A DNA stretch of 64,000 nucleotides, taken from contig SVLI01000009.1 in NCBI GenBank assembly GCA_015068035.1, positions 1 through 64,000 of the forward strand, written 5' to 3'. A program made the position numbers and the translations under genes. The stretch comes from Oscillospiraceae bacterium. GTDB lineage: Bacteria > Bacillota > Clostridia > Oscillospirales > Oscillospiraceae. Positions 8,260-16,540 of this stretch are shown in pieces (positions within the stretch are counted from its first letter, which is position 1; every line of letters begins with the position of its first letter). Under the pieces are notes generated by a model. That model was not told the DNA's origin and searched no databases. It worked only from the letters and a program-made list of their open reading frames with translations.

Positions 8260-9519
8260 ATGATAAAAACCATTCGCCCCGCGCCGCTCAGTGGCACGAT
8301 CGCTGCCATTCCATCCAAATCCTGCGCGCACCGGCTGCTCATCTGCGCCGCGCTCGCGCAGACGCCGACGCAGATCGACTGTCCCGGCGTCTCTGCGGAC
8401 ATTTTGGCCACTGCGGACTGCCTGCGCGCCCTCGGCGCGGAGATCACGCGCACGGCGGAGGGCTTTCATGTCACGCCCGCCGCGCCATCCGGTGCCTGCC
8501 GCCTGCCCTGCGGAGAGAGCGGATCCACCCTGCGTTTTCTGCTTCCGGTCGCCACGGCGCTCGGTGCACAGGCGGATTTCATCATGGAGGGGCGGCTTCC
8601 CGAAAGGCCGCTCGCGCCATTGGATGCGCAGCTTGAGGCGCACGGCGCGCATCTCAGCCACCCGGCGCGTGACTGCCTGCGCTGCGGCGGAAAGCTGATG
8701 CCCGGGGACTACACGCTGCCCGGAAATGTCTCCAGTCAGTATATCTCCGGCCTGCTTTTCGCGCTGCCACTTTTGGAGCGGGATAGCTTCCTGCGCGTGA
8801 CGGGAAGGCTTGAATCCGCGCCCTATGTGGAGATCACCCGCGCGGCTCTGCGGCAATTCGGCGTGGATATTGTGGAAGAGCCGGCGCAATTCTATCGCAT
8901 TCCGGCAACGGGTTACCGCAGCCCCGGCCGCGCCCGCGTGGAGGGGGACTGGTCCAACGCTGCGTTCTGGCTCTGCGCCGGCGCGCTGGGAAAGCGCGTT
9001 TGCGTGACGGGCCTCGACCCCGACAGCCTGCAGGGCGACAAGGCCGTTTTTGAACTGCTGGAAAGCTTTGGCGCCGTTTGCGGGAACGAAGGCGACACCT
9101 TTTGCGTTTCACCCGGCACGCTGCGGCCGCTGGAGATAGACGCCTCCGCCATTCCGGACCTTGTGCCGGTGCTCTCCGTCGTCGCGGCGGCGGCGCCGGG
9201 CGTGAGCCGCATCTATAACGCATCCCGTCTGCGGCTGAAGGAATCCGACCGCATCGAGAGCGTTTGCCGCCTGCTGCGCGCGCTCGGCGGTGAGGTGGAG
9301 GAGACGGAGGACGGCATGCGCATCCACGGCGGCCGTCGGTTTGCGGGCGGCACGGTGGACAGCTTTGGCGACCACCGAATTGCCATGGCGGCTGCGGTTG
9401 CAAGCCTTTGGTCGGACGGGGAAGTCACCGTCACGGGCGCAGAGGCGGTACAAAAGAGTTACCCCGCTTTTTGGGAAGATTTTTCGCGGCTGCAAAGGCC
9501 GCAGACGGAGGAGGAATAG
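8260..9519 (+). CDS. aroA: 5-enolpyruvylshikimate-3-phosphate synthase
   Basis: Transfers enolpyruvate from PEP to shikimate 3-phosphate. The 419-residue protein has the two-lobed inside-out barrel of the family. Visible are SKSCAHRLLI (N-terminal phosphate-binding Lys/Arg), CGESGSTLRFLLP in place of the classical GNAGTA-type loop, and RLKESDRIE near residues 325-333. The ESGSTLRF version of the PEP-site loop is typical of Clostridia. AAAGGAGG lies before the ATG. Between aroB and aroC in the operon. Confidence 0.95.
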   Translation: MIKTIRPAPLSGTIAAIPSKSCAHRLLICAALAQTPTQIDCPGVSADILATADCLRALGAEITRTAEGFHVTPAAPSGACRLPCGESGSTLRFLLPVATALGAQADFIMEGRLPERPLAPLDAQLEAHGAHLSHPARDCLRCGGKLMPGDYTLPGNVSSQYISGLLFALPLLERDSFLRVTGRLESAPYVEITRAALRQFGVDIVEEPAQFYRIPATGYRSPGRARVEGDWSNAAFWLCAGALGKRVCVTGLDPDSLQGDKAVFELLESFGAVCGNEGDTFCVSPGTLRPLEIDASAIPDLVPVLSVVAAAAPGVSRIYNASRLRLKESDRIESVCRLLRALGGEVEETEDGMRIHGGRRFAGGTVDSFGDHRIAMAAAVASLWSDGEVTVTGAEAVQKSYPAFWEDFSRLQRPQTEEE

Positions 9520-9522
9520 TCC

Positions 9523-10602
9523 ATGAGCAGCAGTTTTGGCGAGCGATTTCGTTTTACGATCTTTGGCCAGTCCCATGGTGCGGCCATCGGCGTGACCATC
9601 GAGGGTCTGCCCGCGGGACAGACGATTGACCTTGGCCGTTTGCAGGCCTTTCTGGCGCGGCGGGCCCCCGGCAACAGCCCGACGGCCACGCAGCGCAAGG
9701 AGGCGGACGAGATCAAAATTCTCTCCGGCCTTGTGAACGGAAGAACCTGCGGCGCGCCGCTGACGGCCGTGATTGAAAACACGAACACCCGCTCGGGAGA
9801 TTACAGTGATCTGCGCGATTGCCCCCGACCCGGTCATGCCGATTATACGGCGCAGATGAAGTTTGGCGGCTTTCAGGATGTCGCGGGCGGCGGACACTTT
9901 TCCGGCCGCTTGACTGCGCCGCTTTGCATCGCAGGCGGTATTTGTCTGCAGCTGCTGGAGCAGCGCGGCGTGTTCATAGCAGCGCATATCGAGTCCATTG
10001 CCTCGGTGCGTGACCGGCGCTTTGACCCCGTCGGTGTTTCCCGCGAAGAACTGCTGCGCCTGCAGAGCGGCGGTTTCCCGGTTCTGAATGCGGACGTTGA
10101 AAAAGAGATGACGCAGGCCATCCTGAATGTAAAGCAGGAAGGAGACTCACTCGGCGGCGTGATCGAATGCGCGGCGGTCGGCCTTCCTGCCGGTTGGGGC
10201 GATCCCATGTTCGGCGGCATTGAAAACCGCATCGCGCAAATCGTTTTCGGCATTCCCGCCATCCGCGGCATCGAATTCGGCACCGGCTTTGCCGCGGCGG
10301 AGATGCGCGGCAGCGAACACAATGATGCCTTTGTCATGGACGGGGAAAAAGTGCGCACCGGGACGAATCACCACGGCGGTGTGCTCGGCGGCATCACAAG
10401 CGGCATGCCTCTCATTTTCCGGGCGACCGTGAAGCCCACGCCCTCCATTGCCCGCGCGCAGCAGAGCGTTTCGCTATCGGCCGGAACGGCAAAAACACTG
10501 GAAGTGCGCGGCCGCCACGATCCCTGCATCGTCCCGCGCGCCGTGCCCGTCATCGAGGCGGCTGCCGCCTGCGCGCTGTATGATGCCTTTCTCTGCAGCT
10601 GA
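9523..10602 (+). CDS. aroC: Chorismate synthase
   Basis: Makes chorismate from EPSP with reduced FMN. The 359-residue protein carries the family signatures GESHG-like FGQSHG near the start, RPGHADYT (residues around 104), the GGGHFSGR block, and AAEMRGSEHND. Starts 3 bases after the aroA stop, with the GGAGGA ribosome site inside the end of aroA, so the two are tightly coupled. It completes the common trunk of the pathway. Confidence 0.96.
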   Translation: MSSSFGERFRFTIFGQSHGAAIGVTIEGLPAGQTIDLGRLQAFLARRAPGNSPTATQRKEADEIKILSGLVNGRTCGAPLTAVIENTNTRSGDYSDLRDCPRPGHADYTAQMKFGGFQDVAGGGHFSGRLTAPLCIAGGICLQLLEQRGVFIAAHIESIASVRDRRFDPVGVSREELLRLQSGGFPVLNADVEKEMTQAILNVKQEGDSLGGVIECAAVGLPAGWGDPMFGGIENRIAQIVFGIPAIRGIEFGTGFAAAEMRGSEHNDAFVMDGEKVRTGTNHHGGVLGGITSGMPLIFRATVKPTPSIARAQQSVSLSAGTAKTLEVRGRHDPCIVPRAVPVIEAAAACALYDAFLCS

Positions 10603-10655
10603 AATGTTTTGAGACTTGTTGAGTTTTTTATTTGATTCTACAGGAGGAATTTTCC

Positions 10656-11801
10656 ATGGATTTGAAAGATTACCGCGAGCAGATTGACGAGATTGACGAT
10701 CAGCTGGTTAAGCTCTTCGTGAGGCGTATGGAGGTTGCCAGGGGCATTTCTGAATATAAGAAAGCGCAGGGGCTGCCCATTCTGGACGCCGGACGCGAGC
10801 GCGAGAAGCTCAGCGCCATCTGCGCCAAGGTCGAGCCGGAGATGCGCAACTATACGAGCGTGCTCTATTCCTCGCTGTTCGAGCTGAGCCGTTCCTATCA
10901 GGCGCAGCAGATGGAGCAGTATTCCGAGCTGAGCCATCGCATCAACGCGGCGCTGGAGAACACGCCCAAGCTGCTGCCGCAGAATGTGAGCGTGGCCGTC
11001 AGCGGCGTGGAGGGTGCCTATGCGCAGATTGCCAGCGAGAAGCTCTTCCGTATGCCCTCGCTGATGTATTTCAACAATTTTGACGGCGTCTTCTCCGCCA
11101 TCGAGCAGGGACTTTGCAAATACGGCATTGTGCCGATTGAGAACTCCACTGCCGGCACGGTTAAGGCCGTGTGCGATCTGATGATGCGCCGCAATTTCTA
11201 TATTGTGCGCTCTGTCCGATTGAAAATTGACCACAATCTGCTTGCCGCCCCCGGCGTGAAGCTCGGCGACATTCGGGAGATTGTTTCCCATGAGCAGGCG
11301 ATCAGTCAGTGCGCCGCTTTCCTCAAGACGCTGGGCAAGGATGTGAAGATCACGGCTGTGGCGAACACCGCCAAGGCTGCTGAAATGGTTGCAAAGTCCG
11401 AGCGGCGCGACATCGCCGCCATCTGCTCGCGCAGCTGCATGGAGCTCTACGGCCTCGATTGCCTGCAGTACAATGTGCAGGATCAGGGCAACAACTACAC
11501 GCGCTTTATCTGCATCTCCAAGGATCTGGAGATCTATCCCGGTGCCGACCGCTGCAGCATCATGCTCTCCACGGCGCACAAGCCCGGCGCGCTGTATAAG
11601 CTGCTTGCCCGCTTCTATGCCCTTGGCATCAACATCACGAAGCTCGAAAGCCGCCCCATCCCCGACCGCGATTTCGAGTTCATGTTCTACTTTGATCTGG
11701 AGTGCTCCGTCTATTCGCCGGAGTTTGTGCAGATCATCAGCGAGCTGCACGCCGGGAGCGAGGCTTTCAGCTATCTCGGCAGCTATTCTGAGGTGATCTG
11801 A
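10656..11801 (+). CDS. pheA: Bifunctional chorismate mutase / prephenate dehydratase
   Basis: Start chosen at 10656, behind CAGGAGGA, in preference to a TTG 24 bases upstream. The 381-residue protein has an AroQ-type helical chorismate mutase at about 1-90 (DLKDYREQIDEIDDQLVKLF, with conserved Arg and Lys), a prephenate dehydratase at about 105-285 (GVEGAYAQIA, FDGVFSAIEQG, PIENSTAGTV), and an ACT regulatory domain at about 297-378 (HKPGALYKLL, LESRP). This gives the Phe branch and supplies prephenate to TyrA. ESRP in the ACT domain is the known Phe-binding signature. It overlaps the next gene by one base. Confidence 0.96.
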   Translation: MDLKDYREQIDEIDDQLVKLFVRRMEVARGISEYKKAQGLPILDAGREREKLSAICAKVEPEMRNYTSVLYSSLFELSRSYQAQQMEQYSELSHRINAALENTPKLLPQNVSVAVSGVEGAYAQIASEKLFRMPSLMYFNNFDGVFSAIEQGLCKYGIVPIENSTAGTVKAVCDLMMRRNFYIVRSVRLKIDHNLLAAPGVKLGDIREIVSHEQAISQCAAFLKTLGKDVKITAVANTAKAAEMVAKSERRDIAAICSRSCMELYGLDCLQYNVQDQGNNYTRFICISKDLEIYPGADRCSIMLSTAHKPGALYKLLARFYALGINITKLESRPIPDRDFEFMFYFDLECSVYSPEFVQIISELHAGSEAFSYLGSYSEVI

Positions 11802-13033
11802 TGAAGCGATGCGGACTTCTGGGGCGTAAGCTGGGGCACAGCTACTCCCCTCGCATCCACGAAATGCTCGCGGATTACCCCTATCTGCTCTATGAAAAGG
11901 AGCCGGAGCAGCTGGAGGATTTCCTGCTGCACGGGGACTGGACAGGGCTGAATGTGACCATCCCATACAAAAAGACCGTGCTGCCGTATTGCACGGAGCT
12001 TTCGCCGCTGGCGGAAATGCTCGGCAGCGTCAACACGCTGGTGCGCAGGGCAGACGGCAGCATTTACGGCGATAACACGGATGCCTATGGCTTTGAACGG
12101 ATGCTCGCGCGGCCCGGCATAGATTGCCGCGGCAAGAAAGCGCTGGTGCTCGGCTCCGGCGGCGCTTCCGTGACGGTGCAGGCCGTGCTGCGCCGCGCGG
12201 GTGCTGAGGTGGTTGTCATCTCCCGCAGCGGCCCGGAGAATTATGAAAATCTTTCCCGCCATGCCGACGCAAAGCTTCTGGTGAACACAACGCCGGTGGG
12301 TATGTATCCGCTCGTCGGGGAGAAACCGCTCTCGCTCGATGCGCTGCCCGCGCTCGAGGCAGTGCTTGACCTTATCTACAATCCTGCTCGGACGGAGCTG
12401 CTGATGCAGGCGCAGGCGCGGGGCATCCCCTGCGAGGGCGGACTGTTTATGCTGGTTGCGCAGGCTGTGCGCGCAGCGGAGCAGTTTGCGGAAATGCAGG
12501 TTCCGGCCGCGCGGCTGGAGCAGGTTTATGAATGCATCCGCAGCGAGACGGAGAACATCGTGCTCATCGGCATGCCCGGCTGCGGCAAGTCCACAATCGG
12601 CGCTATGCTTGCAGAGGAAACGGGCAGACCGCTGCTGGATGCGGATGAAGAACTGGCAAAGCACCTGAAAATGCCGGTTCCGGAGTTTATTCTGCAGCGG
12701 GGCGAAGCGGCTTTCCGCGCGGAGGAAACGGCGCTGCTGCGCGAACTCGGCGCTCTCAGCGGCTGCATTCTCTCCACGGGCGGCGGCTGCGTCACCCGGG
12801 AAGAAAACTATGCGCATCTGCACCGCAACGGACGCATCTTCTGGCTGCAGCGCGACATCGCGCTTTTGCCAACGGACGGACGTCCGATTTCCCAAAGCGA
12901 GGGTGTACGATCGCTTTATGAAAAGCGCGCGTCGCTCTATGCGCGCTTTGCCGACTGCGTCGTGGACAACATCGGCGATGTGCGTGAGAGCGTCCGCTGC
13001 ATTCTGGAAGGATGCGGCAATAACGGGAGGTAG
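11801..13033 (+). CDS. aroE-aroK: Shikimate dehydrogenase - shikimate kinase fusion
   Basis: One continuous 410-residue ORF holds two enzymes. Residues 1-245 are shikimate dehydrogenase: SYSP substrate motif, catalytic K57 in NVTIPYKK, D94 in DNTDAYG, and the nucleotide site GSGGAS near 118-123. Residues 252-410 are shikimate kinase: Walker A GMPGCGKS (257-264), the DAD metal-binding motif near 280-282, and STGGGCV. Together they reduce 3-dehydroshikimate and phosphorylate shikimate. The dehydrogenase part is shorter than the usual 270-285 residues. The joined order AroE-AroK is known in some Clostridia. TGATG coupling links it to pheA. Confidence 0.94.
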   Translation: MKRCGLLGRKLGHSYSPRIHEMLADYPYLLYEKEPEQLEDFLLHGDWTGLNVTIPYKKTVLPYCTELSPLAEMLGSVNTLVRRADGSIYGDNTDAYGFERMLARPGIDCRGKKALVLGSGGASVTVQAVLRRAGAEVVVISRSGPENYENLSRHADAKLLVNTTPVGMYPLVGEKPLSLDALPALEAVLDLIYNPARTELLMQAQARGIPCEGGLFMLVAQAVRAAEQFAEMQVPAARLEQVYECIRSETENIVLIGMPGCGKSTIGAMLAEETGRPLLDADEELAKHLKMPVPEFILQRGEAAFRAEETALLRELGALSGCILSTGGGCVTREENYAHLHRNGRIFWLQRDIALLPTDGRPISQSEGVRSLYEKRASLYARFADCVVDNIGDVRESVRCILEGCGNNGR

Positions 13034-13035
13034 CC

Positions 13036-13461
13036 ATGAAAATTCTTGTCCTGAACGGCCCTAATCTGAACATGCTCGGCCTGCGCGAGCCCGGAATCTA
13101 CGGCAGCGAGTCCTATGCGGACCTCGTGCGCATGCTTGAGGAAAGCGCGCAGACGCTCGGTGTGGAGCTGGAAGTGTTCCAGAGCAACCACGAGGGTGTG
13201 CTCGTGGATAAGATTCAGGAGGCCTACGGCCGCATCGACGGCATTGTCTTCAATCCCGGTGCCTACACGCACACGAGCATCGCGCTGCTCGATGCGCTCA
13301 AGGCGGTTTCCATCCCGACGGTGGAGGTTCACATCTCCGACCTCTCCAAGCGGGAGGCTTTCCGTCAGATTTCGTATATCCGTGCCGCCTGCGTTAAAAC
13401 GATCAGCGGTCACGGCCTGCAGGGCTATATTGAGGCGCTCACTTTTCTTGCCGGACGCTGA
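13036..13461 (+). CDS. aroQ: 3-dehydroquinate dehydratase, type II
   Basis: Dehydrates 3-dehydroquinate to 3-dehydroshikimate. The 141-residue protein is a type II enzyme: LNGPNLNMLGLREPGIYG with the catalytic Tyr, SNHEGVLVD, FNPGAYTHTSIAL, and EVHISDLSKREAFR, ending in the histidine motif ISGHG. GGGAGG overlaps the end of the fusion gene and the start follows its stop by 2 bases. It is the last gene of the operon; no clear terminator follows before the prfB promoter. Confidence 0.95.
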   Translation: MKILVLNGPNLNMLGLREPGIYGSESYADLVRMLEESAQTLGVELEVFQSNHEGVLVDKIQEAYGRIDGIVFNPGAYTHTSIALLDALKAVSIPTVEVHISDLSKREAFRQISYIRAACVKTISGHGLQGYIEALTFLAGR

Positions 13462-13467
13462 AAGCTA

Positions 13468-13496
13468 TTTACAAACAGGAAATAAAGGGATATAAT
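13468..13496 (+). promoter_or_regulatory. Sigma-A promoter of prfB
   Basis: TTTACA (13468-13473), 17-base spacer, TATAAT (13491-13496), about 55 bases before the prfB start. Confidence 0.75.
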
Positions 13497-13551
13497 ATAC
13501 TGCCAAATGTTATATTACCCAAAATACTGATTTGAAACGGAATTTGAGATT

Positions 13552-14661
13552 ATGCTGGAATTTGAAGAGTACAAAGTCAAATTGGGAGAACTTAAGCCCA
13601 CGCTGGACACGCTGCGCGGCGCGCTGCGTCTGGAGGACGCCCGCGCGGAGCTGGCCGAACTGCGCGATCAGTCAGAGCAGCCGGATTTCTGGAACAATAT
13701 GGAAAACGGCCAGAAGGTGCTCAAACGCATCAAGCAGCTCGAGAACAAGTGCCGCCAGTTTGAAAACCTGGAAAGTGAGTGGGAGGACATGATGGTCCTC
13801 TGCGAAATGGCGCTTGAGGAAAACGACGATTCTATGCTGGAGGAACTGCAAAGCGGCTTCAAGGTTTTTGAGAAAAAGCTGGAAGAGACGCGCCTGAGCA
13901 CGCTGCTCTCCGGCGAATACGACAACTGCGGCGCCATCATCTCCTTCCATGCCGGTGCAGGCGGAACGGAGGCGCAGGACTGGACGCAGATGCTCTACCG
14001 CATGTATACCCGCTGGGCAGAGCGCCGCGGCTTCAAGTACACCGTGCTGGATTATCTGGACGGAGACGAAGCCGGCATCAAGAGCGCGACTATCTCCATC
14101 GAGGGGGACAATGCTTACGGTTATCTGAAGAGTGAACATGGCATCCACCGCCTCGTGCGTGTTTCGCCCTTTGACTCTTCCGGCCGCCGGCACACCTCGT
14201 TTGCCGCGCTGGAGGTCATGCCCGAGATCGGGGATGACGGCGAGATCGAGATCCGCCCCGAAGACATCGAAATGCAGGTCTACCGCTCCTCCGGTGCGGG
14301 CGGACAGCACGTTAACAAGACGTCTTCCGCTGTGCGTCTGATCCACATTCCCTCCGGCGTGGTCGTGTCCTGCCAGACGGAACGCAGCCAGCACCAGAAC
14401 CGCGAATACGCCATGCGTATGCTCCGCGCGCGTTTGGCTGAGATCAAGGAGCAGCAGCACCTGGAGAAAGTTTCCGACATTAAGGGTGTGCAGATGAAGA
14501 TCGAATGGGGCAGCCAGATCCGCTCCTACGTCTTTATGCCCTATACACTCGCGAAGGATCACCGCACCGGCTTTGAAAACGGCAACATTGCCGCTGTTAT
14601 GGACGGCGATCTGGACGGCTTTATCAACGCCTATCTGTCCATGAAAGCAGGGCAGGCGTAA
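13552..14661 (+). CDS. prfB: Peptide chain release factor 2, no frameshift
   Basis: Releases finished proteins at UGA and UAA. The 369-residue protein contains the SPF stop-codon recognition motif (205-207, RVSPFDSSGRRH) and the GGQ motif (250-252), whose Gln contacts the peptidyl-tRNA ester. RF2 identity follows from SPF rather than PxT. Most bacterial prfB genes need a +1 frameshift at an in-frame UGA near codon 25; here the equivalent position (LRGAL, residues 21-25) reads through without a stop, so the autoregulatory frameshift is absent. An in-frame TGA at 13528 prevents an earlier start; the ribosome site before the ATG is weak. Confidence 0.95.
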   Translation: MLEFEEYKVKLGELKPTLDTLRGALRLEDARAELAELRDQSEQPDFWNNMENGQKVLKRIKQLENKCRQFENLESEWEDMMVLCEMALEENDDSMLEELQSGFKVFEKKLEETRLSTLLSGEYDNCGAIISFHAGAGGTEAQDWTQMLYRMYTRWAERRGFKYTVLDYLDGDEAGIKSATISIEGDNAYGYLKSEHGIHRLVRVSPFDSSGRRHTSFAALEVMPEIGDDGEIEIRPEDIEMQVYRSSGAGGQHVNKTSSAVRLIHIPSGVVVSCQTERSQHQNREYAMRMLRARLAEIKEQQHLEKVSDIKGVQMKIEWGSQIRSYVFMPYTLAKDHRTGFENGNIAAVMDGDLDGFINAYLSMKAGQA

Positions 14662-15795
14662 ATGAAGAAAACTGCAATTCGGATTGTCGCGGCGCTTGGC
14701 TGCATCCTGCTGGCGGCTTTTGCCGGAAGCGCGATGGCAAGCGTGCCGCTGCCGGATGCGCCGCCGGTGCTGGAAACAACACCCACTCCGGAACCGACTC
14801 CGCCTGCCGAGGAACTTGTTCCGACGCCGACGCCCGAACCCACGCCCACGCCGGAGCCGGAGTATTTCACGATTACGCTCATTGGCGACTGTACGCTCTC
14901 CAGCGGCCCGTATAACGACAACTACGCCGGTGGCTACCGCAAGACGGTTGGGGACGATTATGCCTATCCTTTTGCCGAGACGAAGTCGTATTTTGAGAAT
15001 GACGACTGCACGCTTGCAAATCTGGAGTGTGTCCTGTCCAACCATACGGTGGCGGCAGACAAAAATTTCGTCTTCCGTGCGCCGCCGGAGTATGTGAATA
15101 TTCTTACGGAAGGCAGCGTGGAGCTTGTCACACTCGGCAACAACCATGTGCTTGACTACGGCGAAACGGGCTATGCGGACACAAAGGCCACGCTGGACGA
15201 AGCGGAGATCGGCTATGCCGGGCGCGATGAGTGGACCGTGTATGAAACGGAGAGCGGCCTTCGCATCGGCATGTACGCGGTGAGCTTTGGAAAAGACGAG
15301 CAGATCAGAGCCGGAATCGAGAAGCTGAAAGAAGAAGGCGCAGAGTTTATCATTGCGGCGCTGCACTGGGGAGACGAGGGCTCTTACAAGGTCAATCAGC
15401 TCCAGAAGCAGCAGGCACACACCGCCATTGATGCGGGTGCGGACCTTGTTTACGGCACGCATCCACACACCTTGCAGCCGGTGGAGATTTACAAGGATAC
15501 GCCCATTTATTACAGCATGGGCAACTGGTCCTTCGGCGGCAACACGAATCCCCGGGATAAGGACACGGTGATTGTGCGCCTGACCGTGATGCGCGATATT
15601 GACGGCACGGTCTCGATTCAGGAGCGGGAGCATATCCCGTGCAGCTCCAGCGGCGTGGATGACCGCAACAACTATCAGCCCGTTGTGCTTGCGGAAGACA
15701 ATCCGCGTTATGAGCGGGTGCTCTCCAAGCTCGACGGCAGCTTTGCCGGTCCGGACTTGACGATCGGCTACAGCTACGGCTTTAACGAGTATTAA
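14662..15795 (+). CDS. CapA/PgsA-family metallophosphatase-like surface protein
   Basis: A 377-residue exported protein of the CapA (PGA_cap) superfamily, related to the poly-gamma-glutamate synthesis protein CapA and to calcineurin-like phosphatases. A signal peptide covers about residues 1-27, then a Thr/Pro/Glu linker (about 40-68) of the TPEP type, then the enzyme fold with IGDCTL, TLGNNHVLDYG, ALHWGDEG and GTHPHTLQPVE, the family's metal-site motifs. No pgsB/pgsC genes are near, so polyglutamate synthesis is not implied; a cell-envelope hydrolase role is as likely. It starts directly after prfB and is followed by a long palindrome. Confidence 0.85.
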   Translation: MKKTAIRIVAALGCILLAAFAGSAMASVPLPDAPPVLETTPTPEPTPPAEELVPTPTPEPTPTPEPEYFTITLIGDCTLSSGPYNDNYAGGYRKTVGDDYAYPFAETKSYFENDDCTLANLECVLSNHTVAADKNFVFRAPPEYVNILTEGSVELVTLGNNHVLDYGETGYADTKATLDEAEIGYAGRDEWTVYETESGLRIGMYAVSFGKDEQIRAGIEKLKEEGAEFIIAALHWGDEGSYKVNQLQKQQAHTAIDAGADLVYGTHPHTLQPVEIYKDTPIYYSMGNWSFGGNTNPRDKDTVIVRLTVMRDIDGTVSIQEREHIPCSSSGVDDRNNYQPVVLAEDNPRYERVLSKLDGSFAGPDLTIGYSYGFNEY

Positions 15796-15810
15796 AGCGG
15801 GGTACAACCC

Positions 15811-15862
15811 GCATAGAACAACAGCCGCGCAGGGAATTCCCTGCGCGGCTGTTGTTCTATGC
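15811..15862. terminator. 52-base perfect palindrome after the CapA-like gene
   Basis: The sequence is its own reverse complement over 52 bases, centred on the EcoRI-like GAATTC at 15834-15839. As RNA it folds into a stem of about 24 bp with an AATT loop. There is no T-run beyond the stem, though the 3' arm is U-rich (GTTGTTCTATG). It most likely ends the prfB-capA transcript. Confidence 0.6.
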
Positions 15863-15979
15863 CGAGGCGGCAGCAATATGGTATTGTGGAATAGAAAAGT
15901 ATAAATAAGCATGTGAGATTTAGGTTCAAAAGTTGTGTATATAGGTGAAAGGGCAAAAATGAAAGTGAGGTGAAAGCTG

Positions 15980-16540
15980 ATGGATGATGCAAAGATAGTC
16001 CAGCTATACTGGGACAGAAACGAGCAGGCAATTCCGGCTACTGCCGATAAGTACGGCAACTACTGCGCTTCTATTGCAATCAATATTCTTGGCAATAAAG
16101 AAGATGCGGAGGAATGTGTCAACGATACATACATGAAGGCATGGAACGCCATGCCGCCACACAGACCGGGCATTTTGTCTGCATTCCTTGGCAAAATAAT
16201 CCGGAATTTAGCATTTAACCGTTACAAACACAACACTGCTGACAAACGAGGCGGAGGAGTGATGCCTGCGGTTTTGGATGAGCTTTCTGATCTGACATCC
16301 GGCAAAGATGAGGTTGAACATGAGATTAACCGCAAGGAACTTGTAAAGGCAATTGATGCCTTTTTAGACAGTCTTTCTCCAGAGAAACGGAGTATTTTTA
16401 TCAGCCGATACTGGTACACGGACAGCGTTTCGGAAATTGCCAGGAGGCATGGGATGAAAGAGGGCGCCGTATCCATGACACTCAACCGCGTTCGCATTAA
16501 ACTACGCAACTGCCTTTTAGAAAGGGGCTTTGAACTATGA
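15980..16540 (+). CDS. ECF-type sigma-70 family RNA polymerase sigma factor
   Basis: A 186-residue sigma factor with region 2 at about 20-90 (DAEECVNDTYMKAWNAMP, then a long basic helix) and a helix-turn-helix region 4 at about 125-180 (SVSEIARRHGMKEGAVSMTLNRVRIKLR). There is no region 1 or 3, as expected for the ECF group. GTGAGGTGAAAG precedes the ATG. The gene and its partner are visibly more AT-rich than the genes around them. The next gene overlaps its stop by 4 bases and looks like its anti-sigma partner. Confidence 0.9.
   Translation: MDDAKIVQLYWDRNEQAIPATADKYGNYCASIAINILGNKEDAEECVNDTYMKAWNAMPPHRPGILSAFLGKIIRNLAFNRYKHNTADKRGGGVMPAVLDELSDLTSGKDEVEHEINRKELVKAIDAFLDSLSPEKRSIFISRYWYTDSVSEIARRHGMKEGAVSMTLNRVRIKLRNCLLERGFEL

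Noticed and set aside
13672-16059. Minus-strand frame of about 795 codons across prfB and the CapA-like gene
   Set aside because: It spans two unrelated plus-strand genes and the palindrome, which a real gene would not.
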